From CAZHHH01 sp052400685 (GTDB lineage Bacteria > Bacteroidota > Bacteroidia > Bacteroidales > Marinilabiliaceae): DNA of 64,000 nucleotides. The notes beneath the pieces are model-generated. The model made no database searches, was not told the DNA's origin, and was given only the letters and a program-made list of their open reading frames with translations. Where the stretch lies: NCBI GenBank assembly GCA_052400685.1, contig JBQTGJ010000016.1, one strand, 5' to 3'. The position numbers and the translations under genes are program-made. This document shows positions 43,791 through 52,829 of the stretch, one piece after another. How positions within the stretch are numbered: the first letter of the stretch is position 1; each line of letters opens with the position of its first letter.

Positions 43791-44566
43791 TGCGGCTGTT
43801 TTAAATTCTCCGCAATCAACCCGGCCACCTTCTTACCCGAAAGCAACATCCCGCCAAAAATAGGGCCCATACGAAATCCTCCGCTAACGGCATTCGAAGC
43901 CATACCACACACATACAAACCCGGAAAAATCTCTTTGGTATTATCGATGGTGGTCCGCTCAGCCTCATCTACCGACAGCGACCGCTCGCCCAACACCTTA
44001 CCAGTGGAAGTATTCAGCTCAATATTATTCTTACGTTCCAGCGTCCGGGCAATATCGCAATCGTGCCCTGTCCCGTCAATAACGGCACGCGCCATAATCA
44101 CCAAAGGATCTACATGCATATTTTCTCGCTGCACCGGCGCCCAGTTCAAAACGATACCACTCACCCGGTTATTCAGAAATACAACATCCTCAATGGTGGT
44201 GCAGTTAAACATTTTTACGCCTGCCTGCGAAGCCTGATAAATTAATGCCGAAGTGGCATGCACCGAATCCATGGTATAATAGCCCTGCTCATATTTGGAA
44301 TAACTAATTTTAAAATCATCCAAAACAGGCAAGGCATCTTCCTGCACCATTATCTCGTTAAACATCATTGCACCGCCCCACATGCCGCCTCCTGGCGCCA
44401 GCTTACGTTCATACAATGCCACCTTAAAGCCTTGTTTGGCCAGATAATAGGACGCCACCAACCCCGAAGGACCGCCGCCGGCTACTACAACATCAACCGA
44501 TAAATGATTTTTGAGTTTTTCAAAGTAGGAATCGAGAATTCCTCTGGAAACAATTTGCTCCATCAT
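43787..44566 (-). CDS. thi4: Thi4-type thiazole synthase, probably sulfide-dependent
   Basis: Thi4 builds the thiazole of thiamine from NAD, glycine and sulfur. The 259-residue protein has an FAD/NAD loop (VVAGGGPSGLVASYYLA near residue 29), PGGGMWGGAMMFNE and the C-terminal GGFRMGPIFGGMLLSG. The segment NMHVDPL has His where yeast Thi4 has its sacrificial Cys205, as in archaeal enzymes that use free sulfide catalytically. The organism should therefore make thiazole without destroying the enzyme. First gene of the operon, 74 bp after the riboswitch. Confidence 0.9.
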   Translation of the reverse strand: MMEQIVSRGILDSYFEKLKNHLSVDVVVAGGGPSGLVASYYLAKQGFKVALYERKLAPGGGMWGGAMMFNEIMVQEDALPVLDDFKISYSKYEQGYYTMDSVHATSALIYQASQAGVKMFNCTTIEDVVFLNNRVSGIVLNWAPVQRENMHVDPLVIMARAVIDGTGHDCDIARTLERKNNIELNTSTGKVLGERSLSVDEAERTTIDNTKEIFPGLYVCGMASNAVSGGFRMGPIFGGMLLSGKKVAGLIAENLKQPQ

Positions 44567-44639
44567 AATACTGTTTATTTAATTAGTAGATAATAAAATA
44601 AACAGAGAAGAGCCTGAAAGATAGACTAAAACGAATCAC

Positions 44640-44713
44640 AATCCCTACGCAGGCATTACCCTGATCAGGTTTAAAGGGTATAATCTCAGCCTGACTATGC
44701 AGGCACCCCCTGT
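44640..44713 (-). promoter_or_regulatory. TPP riboswitch
   Basis: On the minus strand the conserved THI-box elements appear in order: GGGGGTGCC, GGCTGAGATTATACCC, AACCTGATCAGGGTAATGCC and GCGTAGGGAT. It precedes thi4-thiE-thiC and would shut the operon down when thiamine pyrophosphate is plentiful. Confidence 0.95.
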
Positions 44714-44725
44714 TTTATTTGATGG

Positions 44726-44733
44726 TAAAGGTA
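44726..44733 (-). promoter_or_regulatory. Putative -7 box of the thi operon
   Basis: Minus strand TACCTTTA, within TTTATACCTTTACC, placed 13 bp before the riboswitch. The same TATACCTTTACC occurs in front of mraZ. Confidence 0.5.
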
Positions 44734-44754
44734 TAAATAATGTTTAAAAACAGA

Positions 44755-44820
44755 AATTACGATTGCTCTATAAATGGTCATTTACACCAATAACTCACAT
44801 TTTGCGAGCTGCAAAAGACA
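44755..44820 (+). repeat. Dispersed intergenic repeat, central fragment
   Basis: TTACGATTGCTCTATAAATG, GTCATTTACACCAATAACTC, ACATTTTGCGAGCTGCAAAA. This is the last recognisable copy before the CRISPR-Cas region. Confidence 0.5.
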
Positions 44821-44949
44821 TGGAAGCAGCCCTTTCATATCAACCCTAATCGTTCCAGATAAACCACTACATAACAATATAAAATTATCCGTTAAGATAA
44901 AAACACCCAATTTTTTTACTAGTTTTAGGAAGCAAATTCCTTCCCAAAA

Positions 44950-45882
44950 ATGAAAAAAGAGACTTCAAAAATAGAACGCATCTTAAAACTGATTCTTTTT
45001 TTAGATGTTAGCTTTCCCCGCAAAAAAGAGGAATGCATCGATTTTCTACAAATCACCGACAGCACTTTTTATGAGTATATAAAGCTATTACGCTACTCGG
45101 GATTTGATGTCAAACAAGAAAATGGACTCTACTACATTGACATTCTGAATACCGAAAATACAGTTTTAACTCATTTGCTGCATTTTGACGAAGAAGAAGC
45201 GTATCTGCTTTCCAAAGCCATCAAACAACTGGATGTTTCATTACCCGTTGCAGCCCGTTTATATCAAAGACTCATCAAACTCGTGGATGGCGACCGGCTA
45301 TTGGCATCGGTTGTTAAAAAGCAAGAATCAGAAATCATCAAAAACCTTGAAAAGGCCATAACCGAAAAAAAACAGATTTTACTGCTCAATTACGCATCGG
45401 GCAACAGTCTTACCATTAAAGACCGATTGGTTGAGCCCTTTGAATTTAAACATCAGTTTAATTTGCTGTGGGCCTATGACGTGCAGGAACGGGCCTGCCG
45501 ACAATTTAAAATCTCACGTATCGAAAACACCCAGCTAACGTCTTTCAATTGGGAACACACGCACGAACACCAATGCCTCCCCATCGATCTGTTTCGTAAC
45601 ACCGGCGCATTAATCTACCCGGTAAAGTTTAACATGACCTTGCGTGCATACAACCTGCTCATTGAGGAATATCCCCTGGCCGAAAAACAGTGTCACAAAC
45701 TGCCCGATGGCAAATATCATTTTGATGCAATCATAGCCAAACACGAAGGCGCCGCGCGATTTGTGCTGGGGCTGGCCGAAGACATTGAGGTGATCGGCAA
45801 CAACGATTTCATTGATTTCTTAAAAGAAAAGTCAAAACAAATACAAAATAAATTTCTCACTCCTGAAAATCAGGAGTCATAA
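44950..45882 (+). CDS. WYL-domain transcriptional regulator next to the cas operon
   Basis: This 310-residue cytoplasmic protein has an N-terminal winged-helix region (IERILKLILFLDVSFPRKK) and a C-terminal WYL domain (region LLWAYDVQERACRQFKISRI, residues ~172-191). WYL proteins bind ligands or nucleic acids and often repress CRISPR or defence loci. It is co-directional with the cas genes and ends 34 bp before the cas6 remnant, so a role in controlling cas expression is plausible. Confidence 0.82.
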   Translation: MKKETSKIERILKLILFLDVSFPRKKEECIDFLQITDSTFYEYIKLLRYSGFDVKQENGLYYIDILNTENTVLTHLLHFDEEEAYLLSKAIKQLDVSLPVAARLYQRLIKLVDGDRLLASVVKKQESEIIKNLEKAITEKKQILLLNYASGNSLTIKDRLVEPFEFKHQFNLLWAYDVQERACRQFKISRIENTQLTSFNWEHTHEHQCLPIDLFRNTGALIYPVKFNMTLRAYNLLIEEYPLAEKQCHKLPDGKYHFDAIIAKHEGAARFVLGLAEDIEVIGNNDFIDFLKEKSKQIQNKFLTPENQES

Positions 45883-45916
45883 CTATTAAAATTGTAATCG
45901 ATAAAAACGTATCAAC

Positions 45917-45997
45917 ATGAGATTTCGCATCACTTTTAACCGTACCACGAAGCAACGCATGCTTCCTATGGATTACCAGTATTACATCTGGATATAA
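45917..45997 (+). pseudogene. Cas6 N-terminal remnant
   Basis: This 26-codon ORF, MRFRITFNRTTKQRMLP followed by MDYQYYIWI and a TAA stop, matches the conserved N-terminus of bacterial Cas6 (beta-strand, then a proline and the YQY segment). The remainder is gone, and a different, full-length cas6 starts 60 bp downstream. The best reading is a decayed former cas6. A short functional peptide is less likely. Confidence 0.65.
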
Positions 45998-46057
45998 TAT
46001 GAGTTGAGTTAATTAAGGACTAAAAAAAATAATATAAACCCTGCAAAATATATTTCT

Positions 46058-46714
46058 ATGAGGATATATCTGAAAATAAGTGCAAAAAACAAAGTCATCC
46101 CCTTTGATCACCAACCTCTATTAACAGGTACCATTCATAAATGGTTGGGGTGGAATGACCAACACGGGAAACTATCGCTGTATTCTTTCTCACGATTAGA
46201 AGGCGCCAAAGCCACTAAGGCCGGGCTGACATTTAAAGATGAAACCGCTTTTTTCTTCAGTTCAGCCGATGCTGAACTGGTAAAAAAAATGATCGAAGGA
46301 ATCCAGTCAGACCCATCAATGTTTAACGAATTAAAAGTCACCGAAATAACCATTCAGGAAGATCCGAATCTAAGCGCCAGAGAATTATTTTATGTTGCCA
46401 GTCCCATATTCATTAAACGACGCAATGGAGCGCAAATTGACCACATTACATATAATGATGCACGTGCCGATGCCTGCTTAAAAGAAACGCTGGAAACCAA
46501 ATTGAAAGCAGCCGGCATTAACGATGAAACACTGGAAATCAAATTTGATAAAAGCTATACCAAAGCCGGGACCAAAAAAGTGACCTACAACGGCATTGCA
46601 AACAGGGCTAGTTGGTGCCATGTCATTATCAAAGGCAAGCCAGAAACAAAATTATTGGCGTGGAATGCAGGTATAGGAAATAGTACTGGAATTGGGTTTG
46701 GTGCAATAAAATAA
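46058..46714 (+). CDS. cas6: CRISPR endoribonuclease Cas6
   Basis: Cas6 cuts the pre-crRNA within each repeat, leaving an 8-nt 5' handle (ATTGAAAT by analogy with type I-B). The 218-residue protein has the RAMP-fold N-terminus MRIYLKISAKNKVIPFDHQ, a GTIHKWLGW helix that may carry the catalytic His, and the C-terminal glycine-rich loop NAGIGNSTGIGFGAIK typical of Cas6. It starts 60 bp after the cas6 remnant and 11 bp before the next gene. Confidence 0.85.
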   Translation: MRIYLKISAKNKVIPFDHQPLLTGTIHKWLGWNDQHGKLSLYSFSRLEGAKATKAGLTFKDETAFFFSSADAELVKKMIEGIQSDPSMFNELKVTEITIQEDPNLSARELFYVASPIFIKRRNGAQIDHITYNDARADACLKETLETKLKAAGINDETLEIKFDKSYTKAGTKKVTYNGIANRASWCHVIIKGKPETKLLAWNAGIGNSTGIGFGAIK

Positions 46715-46725
46715 CAACGACGAAA

Positions 46726-47325
46726 ATGAAATTATACGTAGTAAAATACAGCGGTCCATTTGGATTTATTAAACCATGGACAGCAGTTAGGGACAGTGAA
46801 ACATACAGCCAACAATTTTTAACGCCATCGCTAATTGCAGGCATCGAACGCAAACTATTCCCTGAATTATTAAAAAATGACGATGGTGAGATTAAAAAAA
46901 TTATTGGACATAGATTGAGGTACAAACAAATTTCACAACAACAAGAACAAATACAACCAAAAGGATGGAACGAAAAAGGAACCAATAAAAACAAAATTTA
47001 CGAACGACCTTATGCCATTTTAGTGCGTGGTGTTTTAATTGAGCCCGTTCTTTTTCTTGCTTTTTCAAATGAAACAGATGCAAAACAGGCATCAGAACAA
47101 CACATTTGTTTAGCCCGAAATGAAGACATTCTTTATCCTGACGAAGAAATAACTGAAGTTTCAGAAAATGAATTTAAAACAAATGAAGAACTATTTTCAG
47201 GTTTTGAATTGATTTTCGACAAAAATGAGAAATCATTTTTAGTGGGTTATAACCGTTTTAAAAATAACGAACCCATGTATGGATATCTAAAAGTTGTGGG
47301 CAGTCCGGTAAAAAGCAATTATTAA
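46726..47325 (+). CDS. Putative Cas5-like Cascade subunit
   Basis: This 199-residue protein begins MKLYVVKYSGPFGFIKPWTA and contains QQFLTPSLIAGIERKLFPEL. It has the general Cas5 layout of a first beta-strand followed by a proline-rich TPS..G segment. It is the only candidate for Cas5 in the operon, since Cas6, Cas8-like, Cas7, Cas3, Cas4, Cas1 and Cas2 are otherwise accounted for. Cas5 would cap the 5' end of the crRNA. Similarity is weak, so the call is largely positional. It lies between cas6 and a Y1 transposase remnant. Confidence 0.55.
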   Translation: MKLYVVKYSGPFGFIKPWTAVRDSETYSQQFLTPSLIAGIERKLFPELLKNDDGEIKKIIGHRLRYKQISQQQEQIQPKGWNEKGTNKNKIYERPYAILVRGVLIEPVLFLAFSNETDAKQASEQHICLARNEDILYPDEEITEVSENEFKTNEELFSGFELIFDKNEKSFLVGYNRFKNNEPMYGYLKVVGSPVKSNY

Positions 47326-47336
47326 AACCCAAAATT

Positions 47337-47693
47337 ATGGCACAGTCATTATCAAAACTATATGTGCATATAATTTATCATATTAACGGAACCGATGATC
47401 ACGTGCATGTATTATGTGTGATATCCAAAAATATTACATTGACAAAATTGGTTGAAAAAACAAAACGCCAAAGCAGTCGATGTATTAAGAATTTAGATAA
47501 ACATTATAAAACATTTGCCTGTCAAAGTGGGTATGGCGGTTTTTCTGTTAGTTCCTCTATTCACGATAAAACCAAAGGGTATATCGAAAACCAGGAAGAA
47601 CATCATCTAAAAATGACTTTTCAGGAAGAATATTTAGCCTTTTTAAAAGAATACAACATTGAATACGATGAACAATATATTTGGACGGATTGA
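47337..47693 (+). pseudogene. IS200/IS605-type Y1 transposase with internal deletion
   Basis: It starts MAQSLSKLYVHII like intact IS200-family TnpA proteins, then jumps straight to NGTDDHVHVLC. Roughly 35 residues of the first strand-helix unit are missing compared with the usual ~150-residue protein (118 here). The HUH motif (HVH) and the Tyr of KGYIENQEEHH are still present. The frame is open throughout, but the lost segment is part of the core fold, so activity is doubtful. It sits 11 bp after the cas5-like gene, within the cas operon. Confidence 0.75.
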
Positions 47694-47695
47694 GC

Positions 47696-47917
47696 TGCCC
47701 TTACAGGGCAAAAAAATATTTCGTTGCAGAACACTCAGGATATTGCCCTGAGCTTAAACAAGTTGGGCTTTCGGCCCGATTAAACAAGCTGATTTTAACG
47801 TTACAAATAATATTAAATAAAGAATCTCAATAATTGCCTGAAAGGCATATCTATTTCAGCCCAACGGCAACACCTTGGGATAAAAACAACCTATAACAAC
47901 ATGCGGGCTGTAAGCCC
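47696..47917. repeat. Cluster of five short REP-like palindromes
   Basis: TGCCCT-tac-AGGGCA (47696-47710), CTCAGG...CCTGAG (47734-47752), GGGCTTTCGGCCC (47765-47777), TGCCTGAAAGGCA (47835-47847) and GGGCTGTAAGCCC (47905-47917) fill the gap between the Y1 remnant and cas3. GC-rich palindromes next to a Y1 transposase resemble REP sequences. Confidence 0.7.
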
Positions 47918-47924
47918 AAATTAA

Positions 47925-50096
47925 ATGACAATGAAAATAATTTGCCCACATATAAAAGCCAAAGGAGCACCTGAATACACAAGCCTTTATGAACACCTGC
48001 TTTTAGTTAGTAAAGCGGCTCAGAAAATTGCGGTTTATTCGAATATCGATCCGGAAATTGCCCGATTAGGTGCCATTTTACACGATATTGGAAAGACAAG
48101 CTCTGTGTTCCAAAAACGCTTAAACGAACAAAAAGCCCCGGCAACGCCATTTCGACACGAAATAGCGTCCTGTTTCTTCCTTTCTCTTTTTGACGAAAAA
48201 ATACAGCCAGCACTGATTGAAATGGTTATTGCACACCACAAATCCATTTTGCACGACACACGTAACAAAGGCATTTTAGACCTGGAAGAATATAGAGGAG
48301 ATACCTTTGAATTGCACATCAAAAATTGGGAAGAATGGAAAAATGATGCCTTAACAATTCTACAATCTTTTGGCATTGAGACCAAAGACATCAGCAAACA
48401 AGAAGCAGAAAACAACTTCAATTTCGTTGTCGAATATTGTGAAAAAACCGTGAGAGAAAGAGGCTTTTCGCAATGGAGAGGGTTATTAATGGCTGCCGAT
48501 CATTTTGCTTCGGCCCTGTCAGAGCATACCAATGAATACCTCAATAAAACATTTGCAATACCCAATTTACAATTTTATAACCGACAAGATCAGCTTTATC
48601 CGCTTTCCCTAAAAAACAGTAGTTCCCATAAAAGACATACCATGGTTGTAGCTTGCACAGGTGCTGGCAAAACAGATTTCCTTTTCCGCCGATGCAAAGG
48701 GCGTGTGTTTTACACGCTTCCCTTTCAGGCTTCTATCAATGCCATGTACAAAAGGGTAAAAAATGATTTAAGCAAAGATAATCCCGCACTTGACATTCGC
48801 CTGTTGCATGCTGCTTCGAGCATCGCATTGGAAGGAAGTAAAAAAGAGGAAAAAATCATTCAGGGTCATGTTGGTGCCGCAATAAAAATATTAACACCTC
48901 ATCAAATTGCTGCCATTGCCTTTGGCACCAATGGTTATGAAGCCATGATTATGGACATTAAAGGTTGCGATGTTATTCTTGATGAAATTCACACCTATAC
49001 CGATGTTACCCGTTCAATTGTATTGAAAATAATCGAAGTTTTAAAATACTTGAATTGCAATATTCACATCGGAACAGCCACAATGCCAAGCATATTATAC
49101 CAGAAAATTATTGAAATTTTAGGAAAAGAAAATGTATTAGAAGTCGCTTTAGAAAAAGATGAACTAAAACTTTTTAACCGACATATAATACATAAAATTG
49201 AAGGATGGGAAAAAGCTGATCCAGTCATTAAAAGTGCTTTAGCGAACCAGCTCAAAGTTTTAGTGGTTTGCAACCGTGTTCAAACAGCTCAGGAAAGATA
49301 TACTCTTTACAAAGCTCAATTTCCTGATATTCCTATTCTTTTACTCCATAGCCGGTTTAAAAAATCAGATAGAAATGAAAAGGAACGTCTACTACTTGGG
49401 CTGAACCAAACTGGAAAAGAGAATGGCAATTTCAATACCTCAAACAAAGCTTGTCTGGTAATCTCAACTCAGGTGGTTGAAGTGAGCATTGATATCAGTT
49501 TCGACTGCATGATTACTGAAGCAGCGCCTTTGGATTCAATGGCACAACGATTTGGACGTATCAACAGAAAAAGGACAACAAAAACCATTGGCAAATACAA
49601 ACCAATTTATGTACTGGCTCCACCCGAAGAGGAAAAAGAAGCATTACCCTATTCACTTGAAATAATTCAACGCAGCTATAAGACATTGCCCGATGATGAT
49701 TTGTTAAATGAAACTGAATTACAGGAAAAAATTGATCAGGTATTTACCGAAATTGACTTTCTGAAAATTGAACAACATTCGGTATTCAAAGAAAACGGAA
49801 AGTGGAGTATCGATAAATTAACTCACAACCCTAAAGCCATTTTACTCGACTTATTAGAGATCGACAGTGTAAGTTGTATTTGTGAAGCCGATGAAGAAAC
49901 TTACCTGGAAGCCACTTATGAAGAACGATCAAAAATGGAAATCAGTACCCGCTATTATGTTGTGAAAGACCTACGACAATTGGACTGTGGATCAAAACCT
50001 TTCATAGTGCCCGATTCATCATACAATAAAGAAACCGGTTTTGATGTTTCGTTGGCCAACCCAAAAAACTACAATTCTGAATATTTATTTCTATAA
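47925..50096 (+). CDS. cas3: CRISPR-associated helicase/nuclease Cas3
   Basis: Cas3 is recruited to Cascade-bound DNA and degrades it. The 723-residue protein has an N-terminal HD nuclease domain (LGAILHDIGKTSSVFQKR near residue 50, RHEIAS near 85, IAHHKS near 103). The SF2 helicase follows: TGAGKTDF near 245, DEIH near 352 and QRFGRINR near 541, with VVEVSIDISFD before it. HD and helicase are therefore fused and apparently intact. It starts 232 bp after the Y1 remnant and 12 bp before the cas8-like gene. Confidence 0.93.
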   Translation: MTMKIICPHIKAKGAPEYTSLYEHLLLVSKAAQKIAVYSNIDPEIARLGAILHDIGKTSSVFQKRLNEQKAPATPFRHEIASCFFLSLFDEKIQPALIEMVIAHHKSILHDTRNKGILDLEEYRGDTFELHIKNWEEWKNDALTILQSFGIETKDISKQEAENNFNFVVEYCEKTVRERGFSQWRGLLMAADHFASALSEHTNEYLNKTFAIPNLQFYNRQDQLYPLSLKNSSSHKRHTMVVACTGAGKTDFLFRRCKGRVFYTLPFQASINAMYKRVKNDLSKDNPALDIRLLHAASSIALEGSKKEEKIIQGHVGAAIKILTPHQIAAIAFGTNGYEAMIMDIKGCDVILDEIHTYTDVTRSIVLKIIEVLKYLNCNIHIGTATMPSILYQKIIEILGKENVLEVALEKDELKLFNRHIIHKIEGWEKADPVIKSALANQLKVLVVCNRVQTAQERYTLYKAQFPDIPILLLHSRFKKSDRNEKERLLLGLNQTGKENGNFNTSNKACLVISTQVVEVSIDISFDCMITEAAPLDSMAQRFGRINRKRTTKTIGKYKPIYVLAPPEEEKEALPYSLEIIQRSYKTLPDDDLLNETELQEKIDQVFTEIDFLKIEQHSVFKENGKWSIDKLTHNPKAILLDLLEIDSVSCICEADEETYLEATYEERSKMEISTRYYVVKDLRQLDCGSKPFIVPDSSYNKETGFDVSLANPKNYNSEYLFL

Positions 50097-50108
50097 ATCG
50101 AAAAAACT

Positions 50109-51671
50109 ATGATAGCATCAACTATTGGACGCACATTTTTAAAAGCTTATAACGAGCGGGAAGGAACGAGTTACACAGCGAAAGAGTTCTTTGAAAAAAT
50201 ATATTTCGATCAATTCTTTAATCATGCAAAGTATTTCTTCTGGCCTCAAAATTCACCATTTGTTCAAGGTATTACCACATTAAACAATGGAAAACTTGGA
50301 TTAATGACAGTACTAAAGGATGAAAAAGGCAACACCAGACAATTTGCCTCAGATGAGGATCTTGAAACTTTTTGTTCTCAACTAGAAAAAGAGCCCACTT
50401 TTGGTGGATTCAAAACAAAAACAAAAAAACAAATCAAGATTATTCGAAAACTGGATGCTGACAAAAGAAAGGAAATTCTAACAGAATTTGTGAATAAGGT
50501 TAATGAGGCTAAAGACAATCGCAACATCGAAGCCAGCGTTGCCATTGGGTTCCCTGCATCAGAAATAAAAGAATATGCCACAACTTCGGGTGCTGTTACT
50601 GATATGAATATCAGCATTGACACCGAAGATGTTTATTATTCATGGATCGGAGCTGGACTAGGCATTGGAATCGCCGGAGGATATTCCATATTTCTCGACA
50701 CCCCTCAAATACTCCTAAAACTTTATGACGGTTGGAAAATATACCGGACATATTTAAATGATGACACACTTGAACGCTTACGTGGAAATCAAATCAACAC
50801 ATGGAATGGTCAGTGGCTTAATTATGCTTTTAGTAAAAACTACCGGGAAGACTTTGACTTTACACAACTTCACACTTCTGGCGTATTTTCGGTTGATGAA
50901 AAAACAATTGAAGTAAACACCATTAAATGGAGTGAGCTATTTTTCAACATTTCAAATTATTTCCCCAATCAAACGCTTATCGGTTATGTTTATTCTTTAG
51001 GACAAACAAATAAAACCTTAGGTTTTTTCCCCTTCCGTTTTTCAGAAGCCAAAACACTCATTCAGTATTATAAAATTCTCTTTGGCGAACAAGCGGCCAT
51101 AAATGAGGCAAAAAAATATGAATCACTTTTTGGCATCCACATCAAAAGAGCATGTGAATTAGGGGCAATAGGTTTACAAGCACTGGAACCAAAAGATCTT
51201 CGAAAATACTTTGGAAGTGATGCCAATTTGAAATTAATAAAACCATCTGTAGCACCTAAAAATGGCGAATTGGAAGAAGATTTTCAAACCCGCAAAGAAA
51301 AAGCAGAAAAAAAAGACTACGATAATATAATTACTTACAGAACATATAAAACCTGGTTATTAGCTATGATTACTAAAAACAAAGAAGAATCGTTAGAATA
51401 TACGGCCGAAGTAGCCAAGGCACTTCATGCGTATAGAGCTGGAGCAACAAAAATGGATAGAAAAAATCTTATTCAATCAGAGTTGCTGGTTGCAAAATCT
51501 AAAAAGAACTTTTTAGATGCCCTCACCACAGTGATAAAAGATGTTGATGCAGCATCATTACCATTGTTTAAAGCACTACGTGACAGAGTACACTTAATGT
51601 CAGCCGAAGATTTTGGCTACTTTGTGGTACTGTTGAAATTTGATTATGCTTATGCTGAAAGAAATATTTAA
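50109..51671 (+). CDS. Cas8-like large subunit of the type I-B effector
   Basis: This 520-residue protein of low motif content is in the Cas8 position, 12 bp after cas3 and 19 bp before cas7. The N-terminus (IGRTFLKAYNEREGTSYTAKE) and the closing segment (DRVHLMSAEDFGYFVVLLKF) suggest the Cas8b/Cst1-type large subunit that reads the PAM, but I cannot confirm this by sequence alone. There is no Cas10-type HD or GGDD motif. Size and context fit Cas8. Confidence 0.7.
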   Translation: MIASTIGRTFLKAYNEREGTSYTAKEFFEKIYFDQFFNHAKYFFWPQNSPFVQGITTLNNGKLGLMTVLKDEKGNTRQFASDEDLETFCSQLEKEPTFGGFKTKTKKQIKIIRKLDADKRKEILTEFVNKVNEAKDNRNIEASVAIGFPASEIKEYATTSGAVTDMNISIDTEDVYYSWIGAGLGIGIAGGYSIFLDTPQILLKLYDGWKIYRTYLNDDTLERLRGNQINTWNGQWLNYAFSKNYREDFDFTQLHTSGVFSVDEKTIEVNTIKWSELFFNISNYFPNQTLIGYVYSLGQTNKTLGFFPFRFSEAKTLIQYYKILFGEQAAINEAKKYESLFGIHIKRACELGAIGLQALEPKDLRKYFGSDANLKLIKPSVAPKNGELEEDFQTRKEKAEKKDYDNIITYRTYKTWLLAMITKNKEESLEYTAEVAKALHAYRAGATKMDRKNLIQSELLVAKSKKNFLDALTTVIKDVDAASLPLFKALRDRVHLMSAEDFGYFVVLLKFDYAYAERNI

Positions 51672-51690
51672 CCAATAAAAACTATACAAA

Positions 51691-52743
51691 ATGACTACAA
51701 TTTATATTAGAACATTAAAAAGAGCAGAACATACCGTTTTTTGTGTGGCCGATGGGCAAAAAACCTATTACGACCCGCAGTTTTCAAAACGTATTCCTTA
51801 TTCGAGCGGACAACAGGTGAAACGTTCATTCATTGATTCTCTATCACGGGCATTAAATGAAATTCCTTCTCCAACGACTTTTGTTTTTTCAAAAAATTCG
51901 AAAGGTGAAATGAAAGAAGATGAAGTTTATGCTACTTGTGATCCAAGCTATGCCGATCAACTTTTTGGCGGTTGGATGAAAGCTTCAAAAGGGGGAAAAG
52001 ATCGTACCATTAAGAGAAGAAGCCCTCTATCAATCTCATCCATGAGGGGATTACACCCCTTACTGGCCGGTGTCGATTCAGAAAATATTTCCTTTGACAG
52101 AAGCGACAGGCCCAACAATGAAGTCATTATTAGGAATGAAAAGGGAGAAGAACTTACTGAAGATCAAATTTCAGAATTACTAGTAGGTAAAGACCGAAGT
52201 TTAAGTCGCAAATGGATACCTGACAATCGCAGAGCCACCGGCCTTTTTGTTCAGGATATGGCCATTGATTTACGTCGCCTTTTTTGTGTGTTATTGAATA
52301 AACTGGAACCCGAAATTACCGATGAAACGGAAGCCAAATTACGCGAAGCTGGTTGGAAAGAAACTCAAACCGTTTTTGGAACTTGTTTAGTTGCACCTGC
52401 TGCTGTTCGTGAAAAATTAATTCCTGCCCTGGCTCATGCCATTATTAACTGGACCATTACATCAAATCAATCGCGAACGTTCAGTTTAATGGAAACATTG
52501 GCTGTTTCAATTTCAGACAATGCCAACAGAATTGCAGGTAGTATTCGTGCCAAATTAAAAGAAGAAGAAGAAAATAAGGCTGAACCCATAATTGAAGAAG
52601 ATATGAAAGGTGTTGAAAGCTTTGTAACCCTTTCGGCAGGTGGATATATCCGCACAAAAAAAGAATCTGTCGATGCGTTAGACAAGGCGGAACAATACCT
52701 TATTAGTCAATTACTGGCTTTCGATTACGAAAATCAGTTATAA
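51691..52743 (+). CDS. cas7: Cas7-type backbone protein
   Basis: Cas7 coats the crRNA in Cascade. The 350-residue protein has the RAMP-like N-terminus TIYIRTLKRAEHTVFCVADG and the segments RIPYSSGQQVKRSFID and RRSPLSISSMRGLHPLLAG, which resemble the DevR/Cst2-type Cas7 family. A lysine/arginine-rich RNA-binding character is visible. The next gene is a Y1 transposase, after an 86-bp gap with a long hairpin. Confidence 0.82.
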   Translation: MTTIYIRTLKRAEHTVFCVADGQKTYYDPQFSKRIPYSSGQQVKRSFIDSLSRALNEIPSPTTFVFSKNSKGEMKEDEVYATCDPSYADQLFGGWMKASKGGKDRTIKRRSPLSISSMRGLHPLLAGVDSENISFDRSDRPNNEVIIRNEKGEELTEDQISELLVGKDRSLSRKWIPDNRRATGLFVQDMAIDLRRLFCVLLNKLEPEITDETEAKLREAGWKETQTVFGTCLVAPAAVREKLIPALAHAIINWTITSNQSRTFSLMETLAVSISDNANRIAGSIRAKLKEEEENKAEPIIEEDMKGVESFVTLSAGGYIRTKKESVDALDKAEQYLISQLLAFDYENQL

Positions 52744-52763
52744 ATAATTTTTAAACCTATAAT

Positions 52764-52806
52764 ATATAATACCTGACAGGTTTAAAAAACCTGTCAGGTA
52801 TTATAT
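52764..52806. repeat. 20-bp perfect inverted repeat with 3-nt loop
   Basis: ATATAATACCTGACAGGTTT and its exact complement flank AAA. It lies 20 bp after the cas7 stop and 23 bp before the Y1 transposase gene. It could be the transposase's REP or a hairpin that separates interference from adaptation genes in the mRNA. Confidence 0.85.
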
Positions 52807-52829
52807 TATAAAATCGTAAAAAAAACACC

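Noticed and set aside
47696..47917. Palindromes before cas3 considered as a second CRISPR array
   Set aside because: The units differ in sequence and spacing and lack direct repeats; REP-like elements fit better.
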